Below the pieces are notes generated by a model, which searched no databases, was not told the origin of the DNA, and saw nothing but the letters and a program-made list of their open reading frames with translations. This document shows, one piece after another, positions 22,727 to 34,588 of a DNA stretch of 64,000 nt; position 1 is the first letter of the stretch, and each line of letters begins with the position of its first letter. The stretch comes from Phanerochaete sordida (taxonomy: Eukaryota > Basidiomycota > Agaricomycetes > Polyporales > Phanerochaetaceae). A program made the translations under genes and the position numbers. Location: positions 1 to 64,000 of the forward strand of contig BPQB01000115.1 of NCBI GenBank assembly GCA_019973155.2, written 5' to 3'.

Positions 22727-23802
22727 ATGGCTGACAGACACGCAAAAACGCACACACACAAGTCTAACAGAGCTCGCGACAACCTCGAGCGCAAGGTAGT
22801 CTACAAAAGCGTCCTCGACAATCCATTCCAGGTCCGATGGTGCGCCCCGCGTCACGCGTTCATGATATTCGTGCCAACTCCTGCCACAGGCCAAATGTAC
22901 CTGAGAACATCCAGAATGCCGTCCTCGCCCGTGTAATTTCCGCCCTAGATGGCGTCGCGGATGCGAATGCCAAGGCACAGGCTGCTAGTTGGAAGAGGAA
23001 GCGGGCTAAACAAACAACTGGGGCGGCGTCCAAGAAGCTCAAGACGGCTGAACTCACCAGCTCCGTTGCCGACATACATGTGGACTTGCCAACTCAGCCT
23101 GACAACGAGGCATCTCATCCATACGGTGATGCCCCTGCTCCGTCCTCAGATGATGCAATTTTGCCACCTATCCACAACCATCTCACGGTCGGCATTAACG
23201 AAGTCACAAAGTCATTGGAGCTTGTGGCTAAATATCAGCGGAGTGGCGTTCCCCCAGAGCAACCTGATTCGCTCGCGAAGTACACACAGAACTCGAGGCT
23301 CGTCGTCGTATGTCTTCCGGACATAAACCCGCCAATCCTTGTAGGTCATCTGCCAAACCTAGTGGCGGCATGCAACTCCATAAGGAGCTCCGGGGACCAC
23401 CACAAAACTTGGCTCGTACCATTGCCCAAGGGTGCGGAACAGGCCCTGGCCGCGGCAATAGGCCTCAAGCGGGTTGCAACCATCGCTATCGAGGTACGGC
23501 GCGTCATCCGACGCGTAACGTCAGAACTCATCATCTTTCCAATCCAGGGCTCAGCGCCGCAATTTTCCTCCATCGAGCCGCTGCTGGAATCCATTCCCGT
23601 TGTTACAGCACCCTGGCTGTGTCCGACGCCTGCTGCGCGGGCCGAACTCGTTCCCACGCACATCAAGCAGCTCAAGACGACCGCCCCCAAGGACATGCGG
23701 GCTGCCAAGGAGCTCAGGGCAAAGGGTAGAGCGGAGACCAAGCTGAGGAAACAGGCGAAGGCCGCCAAGATCCCAAAGAAGGTTGTGATAGCAGTGCCTT
23801 GA
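22727..23802 (+). CDS. POP3: RNase P/MRP protein subunit POP3-like, 341 aa
   Basis: Exons 22727-22839 and 22890-23802 are separated by a 50-nt intron. The join reads VLDNPFQVRWPNVPENIQNA, the conserved start of fungal Pop3 proteins. An L7Ae-like part follows (VTKSLELVAKYQ; SRLVVVCLPDINPPILVGHL; HHKTWLVPLPKGAEQALAAA), typical of a kink-turn RNA-binding fold. The C-terminus is very basic (KELRAKGRAETKLRKQAKAA). Pop3 is a shared subunit of the nuclear ribonucleases P and MRP, which process pre-tRNA and pre-rRNA. Membership is judged from the N-terminal motif and the L7Ae-like pattern. The basic tail probably adds RNA contact. An insert of about 90 residues between the two blocks is polar and probably disordered. 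Confidence 0.8.
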
Positions 23803-24295
23803 CCTACTCATGTCTCGCGTGGACGACGTAACTGTAAGCGATATTAGGATCCTGCACGGCCACCCTCGATTGTGTTACCGAGCTTTCCGCGCCCCTGAGG
23901 TAAGATGCGTGTCACGTATAATGAGTGTTGTGCGGAAATGATAGCATTTACGTGGGCCGTTGTCCTCGCAGTGATGACAGGTGGTGCCCTGGCGGCGTGA
24001 CAGGCGTGAAAGATAAGTTCCGGAATGCAAGGGCCAATGGCAGATTCCCACCATCCTCATGTGCTCTCTGGATACGTGGCCCAATTTATTTCCGTCCCGC
24101 TGTTCTGTCCATTCCACCTGTACTGGGCCTGCGGATCCTTCGAACGACTATCCATCCCCTTTTGGGACGACGCTCTGATCAAGCGCCGACAGTGAAGGTT
24201 TCCTCTGAACCATTCGAACCGTTAGTATGGGAGTTCAGACACTCCACAGCTTAATTAACCAAGGCGATGACAGACACCGAGTCGTACGAGGATAG
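23803..24295. other. Intergenic between POP3 and the dCMP deaminase gene
   Basis: No gene seen. It should contain the POP3 3' UTR and the promoter of the dCMP deaminase gene. A TTAATTAA lies about 45 bp before the next start. Short open frames on both strands lack any protein-like features. Confidence 0.4.
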
Positions 24296-25756
24296 ATGTT
24301 TATTGCCATCGTTGGTACCCGCCTATCGGGCAAATCCACGGTCCAAGAATACCTCGTCAATTTCAAAGGCTTCAAAGTGCTTCGCCTAGTTGACCGGGAC
24401 AATAGCAGCGTGAGTTTGTTGGTACACGTATACGCATTTCCGCGAGCTCACTGTGCCTCGTGTACGCTAGGACGGCGGACATTCGCCATACTCGCACGGA
24501 CCTACCTCGTCGAATGCATCGTCCGTGCAGAGCCTCGACGACGCGAACTTTCTGCAGGTGGACTCGCCGTTCGGCACCACGCGCAGCTTTCGCCCGACAT
24601 CCTTTCTCATGATGCACTCGCCGATCACGCCGACGTTCTCTGGCGTGGCGGACACGCCGCCGAGCCCCGCAGAGGGCGCACTCGCCTTCACAAGCCACAC
24701 GGAGCTGCTCGACTACGTCACGAAGAACTGGCGCGCCGACTTCGTCACGAGCGACCTAACGAGCCAGCACCTGCTCGAGAAATTTGCGACGCGGCCGTTC
24801 TTCATGGTCGTCAGCGTCGACGCGCCGATCCTCGTGCGCTACAACCGCTGTCTGCAGTGCGTTTGCCATTTGTGGCTGACATCATGTGGCCGGAGCTCAT
24901 GTCTGGATGACGTTTGAAGGGCAGGCCGCAGTGACAACACCCTGCAGACCTTCGTGCAGGAGCACGACGAGCACTTTTACGGGCCGGCGAGCGGCGAGGG
25001 CGTCGCACAGGACGCCCAAGTCGCCGCGCATCCGCCTCTGCAGAGCCTGCACCGTCTCGTCAACCTGCACGTCATCAACGCGTTTGGTAGCATCGAGGAT
25101 CTGCATCGGCACCTCGAGAGCCTCGACCTCGCGAACCCGGAGCGCCTCCGACCCGGATGGGATACCTACTTCATGCGGCTTGCGTCGCTCGCGTCTCTCA
25201 GGTCAAACTGCATGAAGCGACGAGTCGGGGCAATCCTTGTGCGACATAAGCGCATACTATCAACAGGGTGCGTCGATCTCAAGGGCGGCGAATTTTTACT
25301 CTCTCACAGTCAATTATGTGCAGGTACAACGGAACGCCAAGAGGCCTCACAAATTGCAATGAGGGCGGATGCACACGTTGCAACACCGCAAGTGAGACTT
25401 CAGACGAATGTGTATGTCTCCACGCGGAAGAGAATGCACTCCTTGAGGCAGGTCGCGATCGAGTCGGCGACGGCGCGGTGCTTTACTGCAATACGTAAGA
25501 AACGACCGTCGATCTACCACGATCCCTCGCTGAAAGAAATCATTCGTAGGTGTCCGTGCCTAAAATGTACAATTAAGATTATACAGACTGGCGTCCGAGA
25601 GGTAGTTTACAACCTCAGCTACAAAGTGTAAGTCGTACATTTGCTTGAAGATCGCCGGCTGACATGGTTCCTCCCGACAGAGACGATGCTTCGGCAGCGC
25701 TCTTCAAAGAGGCTGGCGTGACACTGCGCCGACACGCACCACCACCAGATATCTGA
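24296..25756 (+). CDS. DCD1: Deoxycytidylate (dCMP) deaminase with N-terminal P-loop domain, 386 aa
   Basis: Six exons: 24296-24409, 24471-24856, 24932-25267, 25324-25494, 25550-25627 and 25681-25756. The C-terminal domain has the full zinc-deaminase signature: His312 and catalytic Glu314 in CLHAEEN, and Cys339 and Cys342 in CPCLKC. YNGTPRGLTNCNEGGCTRC before it is typical of dCMP deaminases. The enzyme converts dCMP to dUMP, the substrate of thymidylate synthase, and is normally controlled by dCTP and dTTP. The N-terminus carries a Walker A-like GTRLSGKST (residues 7-15), as fungal Dcd1 proteins have a kinase-like N-domain. The exon 2-3 junction is the least certain, since two other AG acceptors lie nearby. 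The stop lies only 52 bp from the TTI1 stop on the other strand. Confidence 0.93.
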
Positions 25757-25808
25757 TACCCAAGCATCATCCACCACTTGTAAATCACCGCATATATTCA
25801 TCCAGGGC

Positions 25809-28800
25809 CTAGCAGGCCAGCACGCTTTCGATGTTCCGTGAAATATCCCATCTTGACTCGCGCAGGAACGTGCATGTCGAGATATCGCCAGCGGTCGCCG
25901 ACAATGCAAGCCAAACCGCGTCTTCGTGCTCGATGCAGAGCGCCTTGAACAGCCTCACCGCACAGGCCTGCAACTCCTCGTGTGCACCCGCGTGCAGGAA
26001 GCGCCGACAGGACACGATGACCTCCCACGCGACCTGATTCTGCGCCTTTACGCCGGCGACGGAGGCCGCCATCGTGTTTAGGATTGACACGTAGAGTCGG
26101 TGCGAGTGCGTGTACGCTGAGCCGGTGCCGACGCTGGCCGGGCCGCGCCGCGAAAGCGCGTTCGTCGCGTCCGCCTGCTCGAGCTGCCGGAGCATCTTCC
26201 GGACGCGCGGCCAGACGTCGTCCCACACGCGTCTGTACATGAACTCGCCGACGTGCGTCGCCAGCGCCTCGATGAGACCCGCTGCAGCGCGCGTCACGAA
26301 TGGCTCCGGGTCGGAGAAGCGATTCAATATGAACGGCCACGCATGGTGGATGGACTGAAGCAGTGCGGAGTTGGGTAGGACCGGGACGGCTGAGCTGAGC
26401 AGGCTCAGAATACGTGCTCTGATCATGGCCGAGCCGTGCGTGAGGAAGTAGAGCGAGCGCGAGACAATCAGCTTCGTCAGTGCCTGCGTCGGGGTTGGCG
26501 GGGGCTCGGCCAGGGGGTCTTCTGCGGTGGTCGGAGCTTCTTGAGGAGCTTCTTCGTCATCCTTCTCGCCCCACGCTCTCCGAGGGAAAGGACCGGGATC
26601 GGGTTCAGGCGCTTCGTCGAGAGGATCCGTTGGCTGTTCATGACCATTGGCGAGCCAGTCACACAGTTCGGAAAATTTCTCTGCGTCGCGTTGGGCTCGT
26701 GTTTTCGCAGGCTCGTTCGTTTTAGAGCTCTCAGGAAGGTGAATTTCGTCCGTCCCGATGACGACGACGACCTCGAGTAGTACTGCGACGAGACCGTCGA
26801 CGATGACCTCGTAGCCGTGATACTCGTCCAGACGGTCGAAACACTCTTCTACAACGTCGCCCGCCTTCTGAACCACCTCGCGGCCGACCAGCCGAACGAG
26901 AACAACGAGGACTCTTGTAGCGTCCACATCAAGCCACCGGCGGTTCAGTCTCCGTGAGACGGCGTCCAAAGCGTAATCGAAGTTGGAAAGTAGCAGGTTC
27001 GCTGGCGAGGCGTATGATGTGCAGTACGAGATGTAGTGCAGAGTCGCCAGAGCGGTAGAGGACAGGTGATCGTGATCGGAAACAAGGGCGTTGAGAACTG
27101 GGTAGAGCGTGTAGAGCAGGAGATGCGTGAAGCTCGTTTGCAGGACACCGGCGCATACAGCCAAGGACTGCAGCGCCAAAGCTCGATGCAGAGCGGGAGA
27201 AGAAGAACGTGGTTTAGGGCCAGCGCTCTGTCTCGAGACGTCCACTTGCATCGGTGCTCGAATTTGGACCAAGCCCTTGATGTGCTCGACAAGCGGTTCC
27301 TCTGGCACGGGGACCTGGGGTTTGGCGGTTGTCTCCGCGTCATCCGAGAAGGCACGGGCTTCCTCGTCCCATAGCTCAGGTAGAGCTTTGGCGAGTCCTC
27401 GAGCAAACTTCTCCAGCCTCTTGCGCTTCGGAGTGATCTGAGATTCTTGCCCGACGTCGAGAGAGACGCCTGCGATGCCTTCCAACAGACGCGTCCCGCA
27501 CCATAGCGCAGAGATGCTCGCGCTGTCGTCGCTTGCCCGTCCGACACCAAAGAACCACTCGGCGGCAAACAATCCGTCCTCCTGCGCCGCCTGCCCGAGA
27601 GCCCGGAACATGCGCACTAGCGCTTCCTGCGCAGAGCGCGAGGCAACCTGGCGGAGGTTGACCTCTGGGAAGGTGACAAGCTGCAGAGCCTGCTGGTCGT
27701 TCTCGAGCATGAGCTGCGCTGCCGACGTCGATGTCACTGTGAGAGAAGGCGCTGTCAAATCCAATACGGAGAGCAAGCTCCAACCCCAGCGTTCTATCCC
27801 TCCATTAGGCCCAAGCAGTTTGCTCACTTCCGAAGCGACGGTGCGAAGGCCCTGGCGGCCGTTTCGAGTGATCGCTAGACTACAGATAGCCTCCACGATA
27901 CGCGCGCTGTGTTCGATTCTCGTGTCCGATTGCGTTGGAATGAGCCGCGGGAAGCGCATCAGGTGGTCTTTCGCGATGTGGAGGAGTACCTGCAGAAGCT
28001 CAAATCGTGCAGGGTCGCCGCAGAGATCAAGAAGTTGTGCTGACGCCTGCGTTGAAACGTCCGCGAAGTCGGCAAGGGATAGAGAAAGGAGGAAAGACAG
28101 TAACAGCCCCTGGCTCTGCGGCAGGGTAAGCAGGGTCGAGCGTAAGATCGCAGCAGCAAAATTGGAAAGCGCTCGGAGGGCAGTGGCAGAGGGATGGTTG
28201 TCAAGAGAATTCATGGTGTTGAGCGCGATGTGGAGCTGCGTGCAGGTTCCACGCAGCCATGTCGGCGTACGGCGCGTCACGTATGGCGGTGCAGGTTTGA
28301 GTTCCTCTGGTGGTGTATCCGTGTTCAGCTCGGTCAGGTCTTCGAGAGAAGTTGGGGCGCGGACCGCCCCCTCTCTGACGCAAACTTCATCGCCGATAGC
28401 ACGAACGATGACGGCTCGCGTCACGTCCAAGGCAAGCGCGACAGACTCGCCGTTTGCCCATCGCTTGGAGGTCCCGGTCCCAAGCGCAATCTTGCACATA
28501 CTACTGACGACACCGGGTAGTATGGAGGGAACGAAATCTTCTGGGAGGTAACGCTCGATGAGAACGCGAAGGACCTTTAGAGAGACGCGCTGTAGTGGAA
28601 GATGCTGTGAACTAGACGCGTCAAGCAGCGAGTTCACGGTCTGGCCGAGGACAGGGATGAATGGACGCGTCCGACTATGTGCTTGAAACTTCGCAAATAT
28701 GTCGTTCGCTCGCAAGTCGCGTCCAACCGGGCCTTCGTCCGGAGTCCTCTCGCGGCACAGTGCCCAGAGACACTGGACGGCAGCTCCGATGGTTTCGTCG

Positions 28801-29281
28801 TCCCTGCGCTTTCCCTTCCCCTTGGCATCCATTCCACCCGCAATGGCACCAGAGAGCATGAATACTTGCTCCCACGTCGGCACGTCCATGTCCCACCACC
28901 AGTGCTCGCACAGGGTGGACAGCACGGTCAGCAGCTTCTCCAGGATTTGGTCCGGCACCGTTGCAGTCGACGTGCGCCGGAGGATGGAGGATATGGGAAA
29001 GAAGATGTAGGTGATAAGGGAAGGCTTGAATGCACGCCCTTCGCGCTCAGCATCGCGCAAGGTCTCGATGAGCCGCGTCAGAAGGCTGGAGACTTCTGGG
29101 ATGGTGGACGGAGCTAGATGCGACTTCGCGACAAGTGGCACACATATCGGCTTGAGCTAGAAGACACTGTTAACGTCGCAGCAGACCATGGGATCAGGAT
29201 TGCTAACTGGCTTACCTTTTGGAAAAGTCTCTGGGTGTCCTCATCGCTCGCGTTCATGCCGGTTGTACGTCGGGCATCCAT
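25809..29281 (-). CDS. TTI1: TTI1-like HEAT-repeat protein of the TTT complex, 1137 aa
   Basis: A short first exon (29281-29216) is joined across a 59-nt intron to one 3.35-kb exon (29156-25809). The product is almost wholly alpha-helical. Typical TTI1 segments include FQKLKPICVPLVAKSHL at the start, ILEKLLTVLSTLCEHWWW, and a C-terminal block with LSSAVPVLPNSALLQSIHHA and WDDVWPRVRKMLRQLEQA. Length matches the family (about 1000-1200 aa). With Tel2 and Tti2, Tti1 forms the TTT chaperone that stabilises PIKK kinases such as TOR, ATM and ATR. An in-frame second ATG at 29257 would drop eight residues. The gene is divergent from the PABA synthase gene and convergent with DCD1. Confidence 0.85.
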
Positions 29282-29651
29282 GGGATTTCATTGACAAGCG
29301 TGGAAAGCGTGCAGCGTAATTTACACCCACGACGGCGAGTTCCCTGAGTTCTGCACAGAACGTGAGCTCGTGGAGGGTACGTGGTTGCGCGTGGCACTCA
29401 CCGGTCGGCGCACCTGGACACACGGGGATGGCAAGCGGGGGCAAGGCGTGAGCGGCACCGTGGACCCACAAGCGCCCAAAATTTGGACGGGACCCTGTGG
29501 CGAAACGCTTCGTCTCGGACGTCCATGGCTCCCCCGCTCCGTTTTTCTCGTCTCTCCTGCTGGCTCCTCTAATTTATTGGCCTCTGTACTGCTATCTGCT
29601 CTTAATCCGTCTGGCATAGTTTCTCCTGCATCTTCATCTTTCGCGCACACC
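29282..29651. promoter_or_regulatory. Divergent promoter of TTI1 and PABA synthase
   Basis: A 370-bp stretch between two start codons on opposite strands. The right half is C/T-rich (29530-29640) on the plus strand, as often seen near fungal transcription starts. No TATA or CACGTG found. Confidence 0.45.
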
Positions 29652-32055
29652 ATGGACTCGGACGGCCCAAGGATCCTTTTGATAGACTCGTATGATTCCT
29701 TCACACACAAGTGCGTCTCTTTGGATTGTTGGTCGTCAGGACTCGCGCACTAATCATATACTAGCCTGGCCGCCCTTTGTCGGCGCGCTATTCCTGGATG
29801 TCTCGTCCACATTGTCAAGAACGATACTGTCACCTTCACTGAACTGAGTTCAGTTCTCGCCCAATTTTCTGCCGTCATCGTCGGGCCAGGCCCTGGCTCT
29901 CCTGATAAATGCGAGGATATCGGCGTAGTCAAGAACATCTGGAAACTCCCAGAGTCGCATGTGCTCCCCGTCTTCGGTGTCTGTCTGGGGCTGCAAAGCC
30001 TTGCCATCGAATTCGGGGGAACGCTAAAGCGTCTAAACGTCGTGAAGCACGGCCAAATTTCCACTATCCTCCACGAGGGCGGCGAGATCTTCAAGGGCGT
30101 AGGCCCGGTAGAAGCCGTCCGGTACCATTCCCTTCACGTCTCCCTCAACGGCGACGAACCGCTCGAAGCACTAGCGTGGGCGGACGATGGGGAGGAGAAC
30201 GGGCGCGTTCTCATGGCCGTGAAGCACAAGACCAAACCCTTCTGGGCCGTGCAGTACCACCCCGAGTCGGTGCGCACTTCTGGCGGAGGCGAAGAGGTCG
30301 TTCGCAACTTCTGGCGGCTTTCGAAGCTCTGGTCCAAGATCAATGGGCGGGAAGTACAGCCATGGACGACAGCTGCCGAAGATCTCGTTGGCCGCCCTTG
30401 GCCGCACATACACACTATCCCATCTTCCCGTACCCCCTCTCCCAACACCGCATGTACCGTCGCCACCCGCACCGTAGACTGCCAGGGCGTGTCTGTGCCC
30501 GCGCTCTGCGAAGCTCTAGGTGTGGAAGAAGAGGCATCCGATTTTGTCATGCTTGACTCAGCCGCACAGCCCGGCCGCCACACTATCATTGGCTGTCTTC
30601 GACCCTCGAGCCCCAGAATCATGTATCGCATTGGAGAGCCTCACGTCCGCGTGACAACCGATGGCGTCGAGCGCCTCGAAGAAGTCGGGAAAGACGTCTG
30701 GACATGGCTTGCTGACTTCATGCGGCCGCGGAAGGTGCGAGGCGGAGGAATGAAGGACGTCCCGTTCTGGGGAGGACTCATCGGCTTTCTGAGCTACGAG
30801 CTCGGGGTAGACTCCCTGTGTCCTTCGCTACATTCGCGGCTGGTCGACGAACACGCACAGCATCCAGATGTCAACCTTGTCTTCGTTGAACGGAGCATCG
30901 TATTGGATGCGAAGGCGGGGCGAGCCTATGTACAATCTCTGCTACACGATGACTTGCAGTGGCTGTCCACCACGGCTTCGCTCATTCAACACGTCGCAAC
31001 TGCCCGCGCATCTGCAGAGGGCGGCCCCGGCCGGAAAAGGCGAAAGACTGTCCAAACCCGGCCAACTGTCGCTCTCCCGGACAAGGACACTTACGTAGAA
31101 CGGATCCGCCGCACGCAGGAGTTCCTTGCTTCTGGAGATTCCTACGAACTTTGCCTCACGGCACCAACCCGGATCTCTGTACCCGTGTCACCAGATGGCG
31201 ATGCCGCGCAGTCAACATCTTGGGAGTTGTACAAGACGTTGCGCAGGCGGAACCCTGCACCCCACTCGGCCTATCTCAGGCTGCATCCTTCTACGTTTCT
31301 ATCGTCATCGCCGGAACGGTTCCTGTCGTATTCGCGTCCGCCCGCGGGCGTATGCCAACTACGACCGATCAAAGGCACGGTGCGAAAGGCTCCCGGTATC
31401 ACACGAGCTGTCGCGGAAGAGATGCTCGCGGGCAGCATCAAGGAGGTGGCTGAAAACCTCATGATCGTGGACCTAATCCGGCATGACTTGCATGGGGTCG
31501 TGGGCGACGACGTAGTGGTGCCGCAGTTCTGCGCCGTCGAGGAGTACGAGACTGTTTGGCAGCTCGTCAGCGTCATCGAGGGACGGCTCCCGGCAGGAAC
31601 AGAGCTGGACGATGGGTTTGATCTCGGCTGGGACGTTTTGCGACAAAGTTTGCCACCAGGTGCGTCCCGCATGACAACAATTCTCATGCGTGTGCTCATG
31701 TCCGCGCCTGACAGGGAGTATGACTGGTGCGCCGAAGAAGCGCAGCGTGGAAATCTTGGCCAGCTTGGAGGATGAGCCGCGGAACGTGTACTCCGGTGTC
31801 TTTGGGTACTGGGACGTCGGCGGCGGGGGCGACTGGTCGGTCACGATCCGGAGCTGCTTCAAGTACGCTTCAACAGAAGATGCGCAAATCCAGGGCTCAA
31901 CACCTGGGCGTGGTGTGGCGCAGGCGGCCGAATGGCGTCTCGGTGCCGGCGGTGCCATCACCGCGCTGTCGGACGCCGAGGCAGAGTGGGAGGAAATGAT
32001 GGCCAAGGTAGAAAGTGTGCTGCCTGCGTTCGGTGCGGTGGCGGGAGGGTATTAG
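29652..32055 (+). CDS. ABZ1: Fused para-aminobenzoate synthase (glutaminase + ADC synthase), 764 aa
   Basis: Exons 29652-29710, 29765-31659 and 31715-32055. The N-terminal class I glutamine amidotransferase has nucleophile Cys93 in GVCLGLQ and His185/Glu187 in QYHPES. The C-terminal chorismate-binding domain has GLIGFLSYELGVDS, SPERFLSY, EVAENLMIVDLIRHDL and SMTGAPKKRSVE. The motif PIKGT with Lys556 is the hallmark of aminodeoxychorismate synthase, where Lys attacks chorismate. Anthranilate synthases have PIAGT there. The protein thus makes 4-amino-4-deoxychorismate for p-aminobenzoate and folate, in one chain as in other fungi. A possible nuclear-type basic patch (GRKRRKT) sits between the domains. 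Both catalytic centres look intact. Confidence 0.95.
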
Positions 32056-32463
32056 GATGGGGGCGGTGTGCGCAGCCCGACCTCATCTTCGGGCGCAGTG
32101 GCCGTGTGGTAGCGAGCCTGCTTTCAACCGCGGGGCCCTCGTTCTCGTTTTTTCTGCTGGTATAACATTGCTCTTGCTCTGGATCGTGAGGCGGCTGGGT
32201 GTGCCTGGGACCGTGTCAGTGTGAGCTAGGGCATAGGCGCCCATGACGAACGTGCACCTACATGGACCAACCAGCGACGAAACGTGCACGCGTATGGCAA
32301 GTGCGGCTGCTGCAGCTCTGTGCAGATGTGCCTGAGGGTTCATTTCAGATCCCAGTGCTTCTAGGTCCGGACTCCGCGCAACGTCGTATATCTACTCGCG
32401 CGACCACCTTCAACCGTTCACCCTCTCCTCCCCTCCCCCACCACGCCCAATCCCCCTGCTGCC
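32056..32463. other. Intergenic, 3' flank of PABA synthase and next promoter
   Basis: No gene supported. The last 60 bp before the next ATG are strongly C-rich on the plus strand (32400-32460), a common fungal start-site context. Confidence 0.4.
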
Positions 32464-33876
32464 ATGGCTGGCCCTCTGCACCCGGAGCGTTTCATGGTCT
32501 CGCCCCCGCCCCAATATGTCGTGTACGTCCCCTTTCGCGCCCTGTCGCGCCCGCCGGCGTCACTCATCATCCATGACAACAGGTATCCAGAGTCTGTGCG
32601 CTCTGGCGAGGATACCCTCGTGTACAGCCCGACAGCGTCGTCAATGACATCGCGCACCATGTCCTACAACCGTCGCTTCTCCGACGCCAGTGCCGTGCTG
32701 CCCGCCGACCACCCGCGCCAGCGGCGAGATAGCTTCACAAGCGAGGAGACATCCTACACCTTCGGCAAGCCCCAGCAGTACCTAGGCTACGCGCCCTCGC
32801 CAGGCATCTCGCGTGCCCCGAGCTTCCTCGAGGATGGCCGTCAAACTGTGATGTCCCACCTCTCCAGCCTCCAGCTCGACGAGACTGACGACCCCGCCGT
32901 CGCGCGATCTGTGTTTACCCCTCCCACGCGAAATCTGCCCTCGCTACAGTCCCTGCCGTCCACCGCGCGCATGCCAGCCGAGTACCGATCCGTGCAGTCA
33001 AGGTCGCCCTCGCTCGCCTCCGCGTACTCGCACTCGCCCTCGCACACCTCGGGCGCGTCCCTCTCCCCTGTTTCGCCTCTGTCCGTTTCGCCCCTGCCCA
33101 TGCCGCGGCCGACGCCCAGTCCGCAGCAGCAAGTCACGCTCCCGTATACGTGTGCGTTCCGCATGTCGACGAACGGCTCGATGGTGCTCGCGCCGCCGGA
33201 GACGTTCACGGACCTCTCGCCGCTGTACCGCATCGAGGTGTGCCCGAACGTGTTCACGCCAACGTCGTACATCACGAAGGTGTACCGCGGCAGCACCACA
33301 TTTCTGGGCCAATTTGAGTGCGTCATGTGCTTCGCTACGCCCGTGTGGCACTAATCAATCTCGCCTGATAGGATGGGAATCTCGAAGGACAAGCCCATGC
33401 TCTACATGGATCAGCGCTGGTGTCCGCTAGAAGAAGTGTTCACGAGGTTCCGCAAAGTCAATAGTCGCCTTGGGGTTTGCACCCTTACCTTTTCCCGAGG
33501 AACGTGTGCTGACATACGCGGCGCCCGCAGGACCGGTGGATCTGGCAGCGGGGCAAGGTCAAGCTGCACTGGGACTGCCGGAACGACTCCGAGATTCTGG
33601 TAAGCCTCATGCGAGTAAGTCCACTCCCATTTATTGACTTGGCAACGATTATAACAGTGTTACGAGGGTGCCGATACGGACAAGACCCCTATCGCCCGGT
33701 TCCGCCCTGCGGCGACGCAGCCGCCGGAGGTGTTCGCGAACGCGCCGCCTGCGAGCATGCTCGACATCAACACCGCTTCGCGCGAAATCACCGACGAGAT
33801 CATCATGTCGTGTCTGATTGTCGAGCGCAAGAGATCAATTCCGGGCGACGGCACCCGGAAAGAATTATTCAACTAG
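32464..33876 (+). CDS. Uncharacterised Ser/Pro-rich protein with conserved C-terminal beta domain, about 394-414 aa
   Basis: Exons 32464-33317, 33372-33474, 33531-33599 and 33658-33876 give 414 aa. Inside the first exon, 32523-32582 is a 60-nt GTACGT..CAG block with a good branch-like CATGAC. It is probably a further, frame-preserving intron, which would give 394 aa. The N-terminal two-thirds is Ser/Pro-rich and disordered. The C-terminal part, spread over the small exons, looks folded: YRIEVCPNVFTPTSYITKVY, FLGQFEMGISKDKPMLYM, WIWQRGKVKLHWDCRND and FRPAATQPPEVFANAPP. It resembles basidiomycete DUF6593-type domains in pattern (FLGxFEMG, W-x-W, late Cys), but that is recall only. No enzyme motif is seen. 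Function is unknown. Confidence 0.75.
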
Positions 33877-34351
33877 CCGGGGGAAGTCGAGGCGGGACAC
33901 GTTCACCTCACACTATCCACACTCTATGGACACTACTACTGATCGCGCCTTCGTCGTTTCTCTGGGATCTTACAGCTCGGTATTTACTCGTATTATTGGT
34001 GTAGAAAAAGGTTGTATAATTTCGACACGCGCCGCGCCCTAAAACGCGGCCGCGGATGTAGACTAGACCACGTCCCTTCATCTGTGCATGCTGTTTCTTA
34101 CCCCACTGTCTTAGCTCGCACTGCGGCACATACCAACGTTGGAGTTCATTGCTACATTGCTCACTTTCCTTGTCATCCGTCTGTCTTAAAAATACAAGTA
34201 CACTTCCTCCGTGAATCCTACGAGCGGTGTCAGACGGCGATGTCTTGCGTGAAGCGTGAAGCGTGTAACATACCACAATGCAACAGCCAGAGGAAAACTG
34301 AGTCGATGCAGTGACTATTGCACCGACGGCGGACCTCCGATGAGGAATCGC
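33877..34351. other. Intergenic between convergent genes
   Basis: No gene seen. The stretch is relatively A/T-rich (33970-34020, 34180-34210) and lies between two stop codons of opposite strands, so it should hold both 3' UTRs. Confidence 0.4.
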
Positions 34352-34588
34352 TCAGCCAGACTTGTCCTTCGCCTCCGCCTCGGCGTCCTGGCGATCGTAC
34401 TCTCTGAAGGCATCGAGGATAGCCTTGCCCTCCTGGACATCGTCGTCGTCCCAGGGCTTCAGGCCGTTGCTGTGCATAAAGTTGTTGTACCCGCCGGCTT
34501 CCTTGTGGTACTGGTAGTTGGACTTCTGTCCGGAGGACTTGGAGGAGCCCTCCGCGCCCTTCGTGCTGCCACTCTTCTTGCTCGGCAT
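34352..34588 (-). CDS. Small hydrophilic protein, paralogue A of a tandem pair, 78 aa
   Basis: Single exon starting at the ATG at 34588. The N-terminal 25 residues are Ser/Gly/Lys-rich. The core reads GGYNNFMHSNGLKPW followed by DDDDVQEGKAILDAFREYDR. The same core occurs in the neighbouring 72-residue gene with 26 of 40 positions identical, and both proteins end in lysine-rich tails finishing SG. That conservation between neighbours, with different linking DNA, is strong evidence that both are real genes. No known domain, signal peptide or membrane segment is seen. Small, charged and single-exon, it could be a stress-related or binding protein. No function can be assigned. A 16-bp element 118 bp upstream is shared with the sister gene. 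Confidence 0.7.
   Translation of the reverse strand: MPSKKSGSTKGAEGSSKSSGQKSNYQYHKEAGGYNNFMHSNGLKPWDDDDVQEGKAILDAFREYDRQDAEAEAKDKSG

Noticed and set aside
27475..28551. 358-codon plus-strand frame
   Set aside because: Antisense to the single large TTI1 exon, which has clear HEAT-type helices; the plus frame shows no domain.
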